In this document: piece by piece, positions 35,846 through 44,673 of the stretch | Numbering within the stretch: the first letter of the stretch is position 1 | How the letters are laid out: each line of letters starts with the position of its first letter | Origin: an uncultured Clostridia bacterium | GTDB taxonomy: Bacteria > Bacillota > Clostridia > TANB77 > CAG-508 | DNA: 64,000 bases | NCBI GenBank assembly: GCA_947630155.1 | Contig: CANRGM010000100.1 | Coordinates: 11,747 to 75,746 of the forward strand | Direction: 5' to 3' | Made by a program: the position numbers and the translations under genes | The notes under the pieces: generated by a model | Database searches by the model: none | Told to the model about the DNA's origin: nothing | Seen by the model: only the letters and a program-made list of their open reading frames with translations

Positions 35846-38800
35846 ATGATTAAAAAGATTAATAAAATTATAATAATAGCAGTGGTAGTAATAATGTTAT
35901 TACCAACACAATTAATTCAAGTTTTTGCAACAGATATTGGAGATAATCCGTATCTAAAAAGAGGAGAATTAGGAGATTATATAGTTCAAGCTTATAATGG
36001 AAGTTATTGGACTTATATATCTTATAATATTGTAACATATGATGATGGTACAGATACACGAAAAGTTGCATACTGTGTAACACCTAATACTCCTGGTGTC
36101 GAATGGACAGATGGGAGTGTAGCAGGATATAATGTAGAAATTACAGGCTTAATATCAAATAATGCTTTATGGAGAGTTTTACGTTATGGTTATCCATATC
36201 AAACCCCAGCTCAGTTAGGTGTAGAAGGTGAACAAGATGCATATTTGGCTACAAAGTTGGCTGTTCAATGTATATTGTTAGATAGAAGTACAGAATCAAT
36301 AAAAACATATTATCGTGGTGGTCAAGATCCAGTCGCAGGTTTAAAATTAGAAGATATTACTCGTAGAGGAAATAAAGTAGTTAATGCAGTTTATAATTTA
36401 GTAAAGAATGCTCGTAGCAGTAATGAAACACCTAATAACAATACATTAATAAAAGCTACAAAAGTTGGAGATATAAAAGATGAAGGAAATGATTATTTTT
36501 CACAAACTTTTTTAGTATCTTCTTTAACTAAAATGTTAAATTATAGAATAGGAAAATTAACAAATTTTCCAACAGGCTCATATACAGCAGATTTAAATGG
36601 AAACAAAAAATCAACATTTAATGATGGAGAAAATTTCAAAGTGATGATGCCAAAAGCTAATGTTACAGGAAAAATCAATGGAGAAATGACTATTGAAGGA
36701 CATTGCGAAACATATAGTGTATTCTTTGGAAAAGGACCAGATGATTATCAGGATTATGCCGTTCTTGTAGACCCTTACAGAGATATAAGTAGATCAATAT
36801 ATACAAATATTGTACCTAACACAGCAAGTTTAAAAATAGAGAAATTCGACAAGGATACAAAAGAAAAACTTTCAGGAGTAACATTTAACGTAAAATATGA
36901 AAATGGTCAAAACATTGGAGATTTCACAACTGATTCAAATGGTATTATAGAAATAAAAAACTTGATGGCAGGTACAATCATAGTAACTGAAACTAAAACA
37001 CAAAGCAACTATAAATTAGCCACTGATGAGCATAAAGTAACATTAGATGTTGGTGAAAGTAAAACAATAAATATTGATAATGAAAAGAAAAAAGGACAGA
37101 TAAAAGTTATTAAAGTTGATGAGGATTTTAATGAAATTAAACTTGAAAATATTAAGTTTGATGTACTAGATTCAAAAGGTAATGTAGTAGATAAAATAAC
37201 AACAGACAAAAATGGTGAAGCAGTAACTAAAGAATTACCTATAGATGATGTGTACACTGTGAAAGAAGTAGAAACACAAAAGACTTATATCTTGTCAGAT
37301 AAAATGGAGACTATTAAATTAGAAGAAAATGAAATTAAAGAGATTACTTTTACAAATGAAAAGAAAAAAGGAGATTTAACAGTATATAAAGTAGATAAAG
37401 ATAATAATAGAATCGCTATTGGAAATGTTGAGTTTGATTTATATTCTGAAGAATTTGGAAAAGTAATTGGTACATATAAAACAGATGTAAATGGAGAAAT
37501 TAAAATTAGTAATTTGCGTATTGGTAATTATCAATTAATCGAAAAAAATACAAATAAATGGTATAACTTATCAGAAGATAAAGAAATTGAAGTTGAATGG
37601 AAAGAAACCACAGAAATTACTGTAGAAAATGAATTGAAAAAAGGTCAAGTTAAAGTAATAAAAGTAGATAAAGATAATAATGAAGTAAGACTTGCAGGGG
37701 TTAAATTTAATGTTCTAGATGCAAATGGAAATGTTTTAGAAACAATTGAAACGGATTCTAATGGAGAAGCATTAACTTCAAAATATCCAGTAAGGGATTT
37801 TGAAAATCTAACATTGCAAGAAACTGAAACAGAAGAAAATTATAAATTAAATGATGAAAAACAAACAATTACTTTAGAAGAAAATCAAATAACAACAATT
37901 AAATTTGAAAATGAAAAGAAGAAAGGTCAAATTAAAGTAATAAAAATAGACCAAGATAATCACGAAGTAAGACTTGAAGGAGTAACTTTTGAAGTGCTTG
38001 ATTCTAAAGATAACGTAATACAAGAAATTACAACAGATGAAAACGGAGAGGCTATAACAGAAAAATTACCAATAGATGAAGAATATAGAATTAGAGAAAC
38101 TATAACAAAACAAGAATATGTGTTATCTGATAAAGTAGAAAAAGTAACTTTAGAAGAAGACCAAATCACTGAAATCACTTTTGAAAATGAAAAGAAAAAA
38201 GGTCAAATAGAAGTATTCAAAATAGATAGTGAAGATAAGGAATACAAATTACAAGGAGTTGAATTTGAAGTTATAAATTCTAATAATGAAGTTGTAGAAA
38301 AAATCACAACAGATGAAAATGGAGAGGCAACAACATCTAGACTTCCAATAGGAGAATACAAAATAAAAGAAGTAAAAACAGACGAAATGCACATTTTAAA
38401 TGACGAGGTTATAAAAGTAGATGTTACACAAGATATAATTTCAAAATTAGAAATTACAAACGACAGAATAAAAGGTCAAATCAAAGTTGTAAAAACATCA
38501 AAAGATGAAAATATAATCAATGGACTTCCTGCAGGAACACCGTTAGAAAATGTAAAATTCGAAGTATATGATGCTAATAAAAATTTAGTAGATACAATTA
38601 CAACAAATGAAAATGGAATTGCAATTACTAAAAAATTAGATAAAGGAACATATACATTAAAAGAGGTTGAAACTGCAGAATGGTATTTATTAAATACAGA
38701 AGAGTTTGAAACTGAAATAAAAGAAAATGACGAAATAGTAGAAGTTGATGTTACTAATGAATCAGAAACACCTGAAGTAGATATTGAAAAGACTGGTGTA

Positions 38801-39307
38801 GATAGAGCAATGGCAAACGAAGAAATTCGTTACGATTTCAAAATAAAAAATACAGGAAATGTAGCTTTAGATAACTTTACTTGGACAGAGTATTTACCAA
38901 GTGACTATGTAAGAATAACAAAACTTGCTACAGGAACATATAATCAAGATTTAAAATATGCAGTATATTATAAAACTAATAAAAACGATTATAAATTATT
39001 AAAAGATGATTTAAATACAAAAGAAAATAATTATATTGATTTTACTGAATTAGAATTAGACGAAGACGAATATGTAACTGAATTCAAAGCTGAATTTGGT
39101 ACAGTAGATGTTGGATTTGAATCAGTAGAAAATCCTTATATTTTTACAACTGTTAATAGTACAGTAAAGGATGGAGATATATTCATAAATAAAACAAAAA
39201 TAAAAGCCGATAATAAAGGTGTTATTGTTTGGGATGAAGACGAACATCCAACAGTTGTATACGAGAAAAAAGAAGAAACTAAAAAGCTACCACGCACAGG
39301 TTTCTAA
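35846..39307 (+). CDS. Large thioester/Cna-B surface adhesin ending in LPRTGF
   Basis: 1153 residues. After a signal peptide (about 5-28) comes a thioester-type domain: Cys in KVAYCVTPNTPG and Gln in LAVQCILLD would form the internal bond. Then eight or so Cna-B/SpaA repeats, each opening with a KKGQ(I/V)KVIKVD-type strand and ending in TNEKKKG or similar, and a DUF11-like segment (VDIEKTGVDRAMANEEIRYD). The C-terminus is KKLPRTGF then stop, without the usual hydrophobic helix and basic tail of a sortase substrate. It probably mediates cell-cell contact during mating. Confidence 0.88.
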   Translation: MIKKINKIIIIAVVVIMLLPTQLIQVFATDIGDNPYLKRGELGDYIVQAYNGSYWTYISYNIVTYDDGTDTRKVAYCVTPNTPGVEWTDGSVAGYNVEITGLISNNALWRVLRYGYPYQTPAQLGVEGEQDAYLATKLAVQCILLDRSTESIKTYYRGGQDPVAGLKLEDITRRGNKVVNAVYNLVKNARSSNETPNNNTLIKATKVGDIKDEGNDYFSQTFLVSSLTKMLNYRIGKLTNFPTGSYTADLNGNKKSTFNDGENFKVMMPKANVTGKINGEMTIEGHCETYSVFFGKGPDDYQDYAVLVDPYRDISRSIYTNIVPNTASLKIEKFDKDTKEKLSGVTFNVKYENGQNIGDFTTDSNGIIEIKNLMAGTIIVTETKTQSNYKLATDEHKVTLDVGESKTINIDNEKKKGQIKVIKVDEDFNEIKLENIKFDVLDSKGNVVDKITTDKNGEAVTKELPIDDVYTVKEVETQKTYILSDKMETIKLEENEIKEITFTNEKKKGDLTVYKVDKDNNRIAIGNVEFDLYSEEFGKVIGTYKTDVNGEIKISNLRIGNYQLIEKNTNKWYNLSEDKEIEVEWKETTEITVENELKKGQVKVIKVDKDNNEVRLAGVKFNVLDANGNVLETIETDSNGEALTSKYPVRDFENLTLQETETEENYKLNDEKQTITLEENQITTIKFENEKKKGQIKVIKIDQDNHEVRLEGVTFEVLDSKDNVIQEITTDENGEAITEKLPIDEEYRIRETITKQEYVLSDKVEKVTLEEDQITEITFENEKKKGQIEVFKIDSEDKEYKLQGVEFEVINSNNEVVEKITTDENGEATTSRLPIGEYKIKEVKTDEMHILNDEVIKVDVTQDIISKLEITNDRIKGQIKVVKTSKDENIINGLPAGTPLENVKFEVYDANKNLVDTITTNENGIAITKKLDKGTYTLKEVETAEWYLLNTEEFETEIKENDEIVEVDVTNESETPEVDIEKTGVDRAMANEEIRYDFKIKNTGNVALDNFTWTEYLPSDYVRITKLATGTYNQDLKYAVYYKTNKNDYKLLKDDLNTKENNYIDFTELELDEDEYVTEFKAEFGTVDVGFESVENPYIFTTVNSTVKDGDIFINKTKIKADNKGVIVWDEDEHPTVVYEKKEETKKLPRTGF

Positions 39308-39325
39308 AAGAATATATTATTAACG

Positions 39326-39364
39326 AAAAGCACTTGTAATTCATATATTACAGGTGCTTTTTTT
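39326..39364 (+). terminator. Terminator after the adhesin gene
   Basis: AAAAGCAC-TTGTAAT pairs with ATTACA-GGTGCTTTT, followed by a run of T. It closes the long mating-pore operon. Confidence 0.8.
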
Positions 39365-39511
39365 CTCTCAAATTAGAAAACAAAAAATAATTAAATATTT
39401 TTTTAGAAAAGACTTGATTAATCATAGATACAGAGTTAACATCACACACAACCTAGAGATAGGTTATGTGAACTAGTTCAAAAAATACTAGAAAGAATGG
39501 AGGCGAAAAGT

Positions 39512-40126
39512 ATGCAAATGATTAATATTCAAGTAACTAAAGATGAGATGTTACAATTTTATGCTAATAAGATTGTTGAACAGGCAATACAAAATTGCAA
39601 GGATAATAATTGCACAATTTCTTTAAAGAATTACAGCAGTGATGTAGACATTTTAAACTATAAAATGCAGATGCTACAAGAATTATACAAAGATGAAAGA
39701 ATACTAGATGTATTTTGGAACAGCGAAGACAATATTGAAGTAGTACTGTTTAAAGAATATTGCCCATTTTATTGTCAATATGGTGAACAAATGCCAAAGA
39801 GTGAACAAGCTAGAATTTTACTAGAATTTTATAAATACAGCAAGAAAACAGAAGTATTTAAACCACCTTATGTGTCAGTTAGAAAACTCTTAAATAAATA
39901 TATGATGAGATATGCAAACAAGAGAAAAGAAATACGATCAACAACATCTGATGTTATTAAGAGAAATATAGTAGACACAGGTTTTATAAATAAATATCTA
40001 GATAAAAACGGAGAGGCTTATATCACAATAAAAAATTATCAAGAATTCTTAAACTTAATTGCAGATAAGATTGCAGAGTTAAATATGCAAAGTCAAGAAT
40101 GCAAAGAAGAAGTAGAAGAAGATTAA
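39512..40126 (+). CDS. Hypothetical element protein
   Basis: 204 residues from ATG 39512 (GGAGG upstream; the in-frame ATG 39497 lies on that ribosome site). Soluble, with a Cys pair in EYCPFYCQYGEQMP and a C-terminal basic helix. Two regions, KPPYVSVRKLLNKYMMRYA and YITIKNYQEFLNLIADKIAE, may be helical DNA-binding parts. Acidic tail QECKEEVEED. No family recognised. Confidence 0.6.
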   Translation: MQMINIQVTKDEMLQFYANKIVEQAIQNCKDNNCTISLKNYSSDVDILNYKMQMLQELYKDERILDVFWNSEDNIEVVLFKEYCPFYCQYGEQMPKSEQARILLEFYKYSKKTEVFKPPYVSVRKLLNKYMMRYANKRKEIRSTTSDVIKRNIVDTGFINKYLDKNGEAYITIKNYQEFLNLIADKIAELNMQSQECKEEVEED

Positions 40127-40135
40127 ATATTTATA

Positions 40136-40168
40136 ACACTTGTGGAGTATAGCCTACAGGTGTTTTTT
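40136..40168 (+). terminator. Terminator
   Basis: ACACTTGT pairs with ACAGGTGT around an AGTATAGCC-type loop, followed by six T. Confidence 0.75.
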
Positions 40169-40640
40169 ACGAGAGATGCCGTAAACTCGTATTGTGTATA
40201 TGCACAAGAAAAAAGTGATAGGTATAGTTAGCCGATGCAGGAAAATAACTCGCAGTAATTTCAAAACAGTTTATTGGAATTATATGTGTAGGTGAGATTT
40301 CGTGACGCATACTCACAATAAAAAAAGAGTTCAGGAGGCAAAACTTGTTATAAGGGATATACAGATGTAAAAAGTTTGGGCAAGTATGAACAAGGTTATT
40401 AAATTAACAGCATCTGTAGTAGATTTTTAATCTACATACTAAACTGCAACAAACGAAACGACGGAATGAGGGGTTTCAAATGTTGATGTGTATTATTTTT
40501 ATTTACACAATGGGAATAATACACAACTTCACTCTACTTCCGAAATTTCAGGGTTTCAGTAGTGAAGAAATGTAAAAAAAGGTATGCGAAATAATAAAGG
40601 ATAATGAGAAGTGATATGATAATATGTAACTAAATAATTA
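40169..40640. ncRNA. Structured non-coding region, possible RNA
   Basis: About 470 nt without a usable ORF on either strand, richer in GC than its surroundings. Clear hairpins: GTGAG...CTCAC (around 40291-40316), GTAGATT-TTT-AATCTAC (40419-40435), and a long one, GTTG-AT-GTGTATTATT pairing with AATAATACACAAC (40482-40527). I recognise no known class. It may be an RNA, a replication or control site, or a decayed gene. The direction is not known. Confidence 0.4.
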
Positions 40641-40663
40641 AAAGCGAGGCTACAAACTTCGCT

Positions 40664-40903
40664 TTAATCATCTAGTTTATCAAAATCAAATAAATTTGAA
40701 GCATAGAAATCTTTTAAGGATATTTTTAGTGACTTACAAATTTGATATATAACACTTGAACTAGGGTTATCAACTTTGCAATTTACTATATCTCTTAAAG
40801 TAGATGGAGGTATAGTTGATGTTTCAGATAATTTATTAACTGTTATATTTCTTTCAGCACATAATTCTTCAATTCTCATACTTACAGCTTTTTTGAATAG
40901 CAT
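40664..40903 (-). CDS. XRE-family repressor
   Basis: 79 residues, one helix-turn-helix of the Cro/cI type (LCAERNITVNKLSETSTIPPSTLRDIV). The stop lies in a hairpin AAAGCGA/TCGCTTT that terminates its transcript. A divergent promoter with palindrome ACGGATATCCGT lies 55 nt upstream of its start, so it probably represses itself and the opposite promoter. Confidence 0.85.
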   Translation of the reverse strand: MLFKKAVSMRIEELCAERNITVNKLSETSTIPPSTLRDIVNCKVDNPSSSVIYQICKSLKISLKDFYASNLFDFDKLDD

Positions 40904-40957
40904 AATAATTACCTACCTTTCATTGAGTATTTTAATAGATAAATCAATAGAATATAC

Positions 40958-40997
40958 ACGGATATCCGTTGACTTAAAAAAGAGATGATGTTATAAT
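40958..40997 (+). promoter_or_regulatory. Promoter with abutting palindromic operator
   Basis: Perfect 12-bp palindrome ACGGATATCCGT (40958-40969) is directly followed by TTGACT (40969-40974), 17 nt and TATAAT (40992-40997). This is the best sigma-A promoter in the element. A hairpin at 41020-41045 follows within 25 nt, so the + transcript may be very short or attenuated. Confidence 0.75.
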
Positions 40998-41019
40998 ATT
41001 TTTCAATCTAGCAAATAAA

Positions 41020-41045
41020 AAGAATATGAATTCAATCATATTCTT
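41020..41045. terminator. Terminator for the minus-strand XRE gene at 41110
   Basis: AAGAATATGA (41020-41029) pairs with TCATATTCTT (41036-41045), with TTTTTATTT following on the minus strand. Confidence 0.65.
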
Positions 41046-41109
41046 CAGTATATTTGACTAAAAAAAATCATAAATGTATAATTTAGTAAATTGTAAAATT
41101 AAATAATAA

Positions 41110-41367
41110 TTAATCAAAGATGTTAGTTGCATTTTCAAATATTTGCTCATAAGTAATATCTAAAACTTTGCAAAAAGCGACAATTTCAAAGTCTTTAAGC
41201 AATAATTTTTCATTTTCAATTAAAGAAATGTCAGAATGATATATATCTATGCCCAAAAGAGCTATTTTATCAGAAAGTTGCCTTTGAGTTAAATGACGCA
41301 ATTCTCTATATTTTTTAATGTTTTTTCCTATAGCATTTGATTTTCCATTTAATTTTCTTATACGCAT
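41110..41367 (-). CDS. XRE-family repressor
   Basis: 85 residues from ATG 41367 (AAAGGA 9 nt upstream; the longer frame from 41388 covers the ribosome site). HTH in LRHLTQRQLSDKIALLGIDIYHSDISLIE. Closely similar in layout (RIRKLNGKSNAIGKNIKKYR...) to the XRE at 42642, suggesting paralogues. Confidence 0.82.
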   Translation of the reverse strand: MRIRKLNGKSNAIGKNIKKYRELRHLTQRQLSDKIALLGIDIYHSDISLIENEKLLLKDFEIVAFCKVLDITYEQIFENATNIFD

Positions 41368-41483
41368 ATTTTGTGTTCCTTTCAACATTAATTATTATTT
41401 TACTATTTTACAATATTTATTTACTGAACTTGGTAGGAAGTTCAAAACAAGATAAAAAATAAAAACGGAGAGAAGAGGAAATA

Positions 41484-41774
41484 ATGAATGAAAAAACGGA
41501 AGATTTAATAATAAAAATCTGCAATGAGCAGAATTATGATGCAATATTACGACAGCTTATAAAATCAGATGAAGAAAACAGCATAGAAAAAATATTGAAT
41601 GAAATAAATAACAATAAAGATATTCCAAAAAAACAAAAACAAGGAATATATGAAGCTGTATTTGATTATATAAACAGGGCAAATGATAAGTTAATTAAGA
41701 ATATAAAAGAAATCTTTAAAAAGGGAGTAGAAGAAGGTTTAAAAAATAATAAAATTCGAAATACTATATTGTAA
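41484..41774 (+). CDS. Small helical protein (DUF6809-like)
   Basis: 96 residues, start ATG 41484. The pattern IIKICNEQNYDAILRQLIKSDEE and FKKGVEEGLKNN resembles small proteins that often sit beside XRE regulators in Clostridia elements and prophages. Function unknown; the family name is recalled and not verified. Confidence 0.55.
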   Translation: MNEKTEDLIIKICNEQNYDAILRQLIKSDEENSIEKILNEINNNKDIPKKQKQGIYEAVFDYINRANDKLIKNIKEIFKKGVEEGLKNNKIRNTIL

Positions 41775-41789
41775 AAAGGGGGAAAACGA

Positions 41790-42608
41790 TTGAAAACAGT
41801 AGTAATAATTGATAACAATGAAGAACTCGTAAAGCAAGTGACAATGCTATTAAAAGAAACAATTGGAATAGAAGTAATAGGAACTGCAACAAATGGAGAG
41901 GAAGGTTTAATTTTAGTACGAAGGACAAGACCAGATATAGTAATTACAGATATAAAAATGCCAGAAATGAATGGAACAGAGTTAATTAGACATATAGCTG
42001 GTGAAAAAATGAATTATTTACCACACTTTATTGTGATGACAACTCAAGAAGCTAGTACAATAGCAGAGTTAAGAGAATTGCCAATTAGAAGAATATTTAA
42101 CAAACCATTTGCAATCAAAGAACTTGTAAATGAGGTTGTGAAAATACAAGAAGATGAGAAAGTAAGAGTTATTATTGCAGATGATGATATAGAATTTTGT
42201 CAAAAGTTAAAATATGATTTAGATCAATATGAAGACATAGAAGTATTAGGAATTGCCAATAATGATGAAGAAGAAATATCACTAATAGAAAAATTAAAGC
42301 CTGATATTGTAATTACAGATTTATTAAGAAATGGAAAAATAACGCCAGAACAAATTATTGAACAATTTAAAACGCAAAGTTTTTTAGTTGTATCATATTC
42401 TCCTTATGCGACTCCAGAAACACGAGAAAATGTTGTATGGAGTGTGCATAAATATGAAATAGAAAACAATATTACAGAATTGGTATTTGAATTGAAAAAA
42501 GCAAAAGAGAATATGGTTAGGTTAAAACTTGAAGATACTATAAATATAAAAGAAAAACAGCAAGAAAAGGGAATATGGGAGAGAGTAAAAAAATTTTTTG
42601 CAAAATAA
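41790..42608 (+). CDS. Protein with two tandem receiver domains and no output domain
   Basis: 272 residues, TTG start after AAGGGGG. Domain 1 (about 1-117) has the full receiver signature: IDNN, RPDIVITDIKMPEMNG with the phospho-acceptor Asp (around 53), and a Lys in FNKPFA. Domain 2 (about 128-240) has IIADDD and KPDIVITDLLRN. The tail is basic (KGIWERVKKFFAK). The layout resembles Spo0A-type receivers but has no DNA-binding domain, so it may act as a phosphate sink or partner protein. Confidence 0.8.
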   Translation: MKTVVIIDNNEELVKQVTMLLKETIGIEVIGTATNGEEGLILVRRTRPDIVITDIKMPEMNGTELIRHIAGEKMNYLPHFIVMTTQEASTIAELRELPIRRIFNKPFAIKELVNEVVKIQEDEKVRVIIADDDIEFCQKLKYDLDQYEDIEVLGIANNDEEEISLIEKLKPDIVITDLLRNGKITPEQIIEQFKTQSFLVVSYSPYATPETRENVVWSVHKYEIENNITELVFELKKAKENMVRLKLEDTINIKEKQQEKGIWERVKKFFAK

Positions 42609-42641
42609 AAGAGCCAATAAATTTTAGCATCTATTGACTCA

Positions 42642-42899
42642 CTAATTTAATTCTTTTTCAGTACCTTCATATATTTTATCTAAAGAAATACCAAAGACTT
42701 TAGCTAAAGCAAGTGCTTCATAATCTTTGTCAATTCTTTTGCCATATTCAATTAAGTATATGTCAGAATGGTATAGATTTAATCCATATAAATCAAGTTT
42801 ATTACAAAGTTCTTGTTGAGAGAGTTTAGCTTTTAATCTATATTTCTTTACATTTTTACCAATTACATTCAATTTTGAATTAATTCTTTTAGTTCTCAA
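42642..42899 (-). CDS. XRE-family repressor
   Basis: 85 residues, TTG 42899 with AAAGGA 10 nt upstream. HTH in LKAKLSQQELCNKLDLYGLNLYHSDIYLIE. Paralogue of the XRE at 41110. A 14-bp inverted repeat lies 53 nt upstream of its start and is a likely operator. Confidence 0.82.
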   Translation of the reverse strand: MRTKRINSKLNVIGKNVKKYRLKAKLSQQELCNKLDLYGLNLYHSDIYLIEYGKRIDKDYEALALAKVFGISLDKIYEGTEKELN

Positions 42900-42951
42900 G
42901 ATAAAAACATCCTTTCAAGTTATATTTCTCTAATTTTAATATAAAATATGC

Positions 42952-42982
42952 CAAGACTTGCACGAATATCGTGCAAGTCTTG
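42952..42982. promoter_or_regulatory. 14-bp perfect inverted repeat, likely operator
   Basis: CAAGACTTGCACGA (42952-42965), ATA, TCGTGCAAGTCTTG (42969-42982). The centre ACGAATATCGT resembles the operator at 40958. There is no T-run, so an operator is more likely than a terminator. The rest of the gap to 43270 is AT-rich with one promoter. Confidence 0.7.
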
Positions 42983-43154
42983 TATTATAAAGAATTAAAT
43001 AAAAAATGTCAAAAAAACAGCTTGATTTTATTAATTTTTAGTGCTATATATAGGTTATTATAATATGAATTCATATATTATAATTATTTTTTGTTGAATG
43101 TAGGTACAATTCTTTTTGTATCTGCATTTTTTATAGGTATGAAAAGCTTTAAAC

Positions 43155-43183
43155 TTGAAAAAGTAGACATAATCTGCTATAAT
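43155..43183 (+). promoter_or_regulatory. Promoter for the alpha-CTD-like gene
   Basis: TTGAAA (43155-43160), 17 nt, TATAAT (43178-43183), about 88 nt before the start codon. Confidence 0.65.
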
Positions 43184-43270
43184 TATGGCATAAGTAGGAA
43201 ATTCTTACGGAACACCTATTAAAATATGTATATTGAAATCTTATATATATATATATGCGAGGAGGATAAC

Positions 43271-43726
43271 ATGAATAATAAGTTTGAGGCGATGATAATT
43301 ACAGGAAGACTGGAAATTCAGCTACAGGAACAAAAAAAGGCACTAGAGGAAATAAGAAATCTGCAAATGTGTATTGCAAATGATAATTTCAAAGATTCTG
43401 CAATTATATTGGGGAGGCTTTTTGAACTGGCTAGTGAAGTCAATCAAAATGCAATTGAAAATATTAATATTCTCTCTGAATTTTGTATGAAGGAAGAGGA
43501 AATGTTAAATGAGAGTAACCCAGCTTTCAATATAAAAATTAAAGATATGGGCTTTTCATCTCGTGTATTCAACTGTTTAGATCGTGCTGATATAAAAACA
43601 GTAGCTTCAATTGTAGCACTGGCTAAAGAAGGAAGATTAGAATATGTTCGCAATTTAGGTGTTAGGGCTTATTCAGAAATAGCGGAAAAACTTAAAGAAT
43701 ATGGAATTAAACTTGAAGAGTACTAA
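43271..43726 (+). CDS. RNA polymerase alpha C-terminal-domain-like protein
   Basis: 151 residues from ATG 43271 (AGGAGG 5 nt upstream). N-terminal part is a coiled coil (LEIQLQEQKKALEEIRNLQ). The C-terminal 60 residues match the alpha-CTD fold: IKDMGFSSRVFNCLDRADIK, then YVRNLGVRAYSEIAEKLKEY, aligned with the LxVRxxNCLKRAxI and VRNLGxKSLxEIxxKL motifs of RpoA. It could bind UP-element DNA or regulators and so redirect the host polymerase. No rpoA N-terminal domain is present. Confidence 0.8.
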   Translation: MNNKFEAMIITGRLEIQLQEQKKALEEIRNLQMCIANDNFKDSAIILGRLFELASEVNQNAIENINILSEFCMKEEEMLNESNPAFNIKIKDMGFSSRVFNCLDRADIKTVASIVALAKEGRLEYVRNLGVRAYSEIAEKLKEYGIKLEEY

Positions 43727-43787
43727 TTAAATCTCTTGTTATATACTGAGGTTTCAAAGGGGTATTCAATTTTAGGATGGTGTAATA

Positions 43788-44087
43788 ATGAATTTTATAG
43801 ATAATATGACCAATGAGAAATTATTTGATTTTGTGGAAAAATACATAGTAGATAAAATAACCCAAAATTCAAAAATAGTAAGGTATTCTTATTATGAGTT
43901 AAAGGTAAAATTAGATCTTAATGAAAAAGTGTTAGATAAATTTCTTAAATATAGTAAAATAATTTTAGATGGATTAGGTTATCAAGTATTTTTCACAGGT
44001 GCAAGGTTTAAATTTGAAAATGCAGACCGAGTGGTTGAAAGTAATGAGTTTATGATTGCGATAAAACAAGAAATAGAAGATTGTTAA
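43788..44087 (+). CDS. Hypothetical protein
   Basis: 99 residues, helical, no signal peptide. Start ATG 43788 after AGGATGG. LFDFVEKYIVDKITQNSK and LKVKLDLNEKVLDKFLKY suggest a compact winged-helix-like fold but I recognise no family. Shares the operon with the alpha-CTD-like gene. Confidence 0.55.
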   Translation: MNFIDNMTNEKLFDFVEKYIVDKITQNSKIVRYSYYELKVKLDLNEKVLDKFLKYSKIILDGLGYQVFFTGARFKFENADRVVESNEFMIAIKQEIEDC

Positions 44088-44107
44088 GTAAATAAGAAAA
44101 AAATTTA

Positions 44108-44347
44108 TTAATCATTTATATCAACATCATTAAACAACTCATCATCAAAAAAATCCTTTAATGAAATATTTAAACTTTGGCAAATTAAAGTTATAGATTC
44201 TATTTTAATAGTTTTATTTTTGCCACGTAAGAATCTATTAATATTAGAACGATTCATACCAGAATATAAAGCTAATTTGTTTCCATTTAAATTGTTTTGC
44301 TGTATTAAATTATTAATTCTTATTCTCATAGCATCAGATAAATACAT
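44108..44347 (-). CDS. XRE-family repressor
   Basis: 79 residues with HTH NNLNGNKLALYSGMNRSNINRFLRG. GGAG lies 11 nt before ATG. The acidic tail DDELFNDVDIND resembles that of the XRE at 40664 (NLFDFDKLDD), so these two are paralogues. Confidence 0.82.
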   Translation of the reverse strand: MYLSDAMRIRINNLIQQNNLNGNKLALYSGMNRSNINRFLRGKNKTIKIESITLICQSLNISLKDFFDDELFNDVDIND

Positions 44348-44589
44348 AATTATAAAACTCCAATCTCATAAAATTATCTTTAATATAGCAAAGGAATAAA
44401 AATTAAAAGGGGCTTACACGCAACAAAACCTTTATAAAGTATTGCAATTTAAAATTTTTAATGTTAGAATAAAAATATACGAAGAAAATCGAAAAAAGGA
44501 ACGAAAGAAAAGTGGGAAATATGGAGTGTGTATTAATTAATAGTAAAGTTAATGAAATAGTTAAAAAGATAAAATTATTGATATAAATT

Positions 44590-44631
44590 ACAAAGGCATA
44601 GGTATAAGTGTTTTTATACCTATGCCTTTGT
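44590..44631. repeat. 18-bp perfect inverted repeat
   Basis: ACAAAGGCATAGGTATAA (44590-44607), 6-nt loop, TTATACCTATGCCTTTGT (44614-44631), with no T-run after it. It lies 42 nt before the gene at 44674 in a 326-nt gap that is otherwise AT-rich and empty. Could be an operator, an RNA hairpin controlling that gene, or a recombination site. Confidence 0.7.
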
Positions 44632-44673
44632 GTGATTATTGTAGAATTATACAAATAAAGAAGGAGGAGGAAA

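Noticed and set aside
34724..36083. Minus-strand ORFs opposite the surface-protein genes (for example 35332-35769)
   Set aside because: They are hydrophobic shadows of AT-rich coding sequence on the + strand, with no ribosome site or homology.
40455..40465. CGG in the non-coding control region as a recoding site
   Set aside because: No supported gene covers it.
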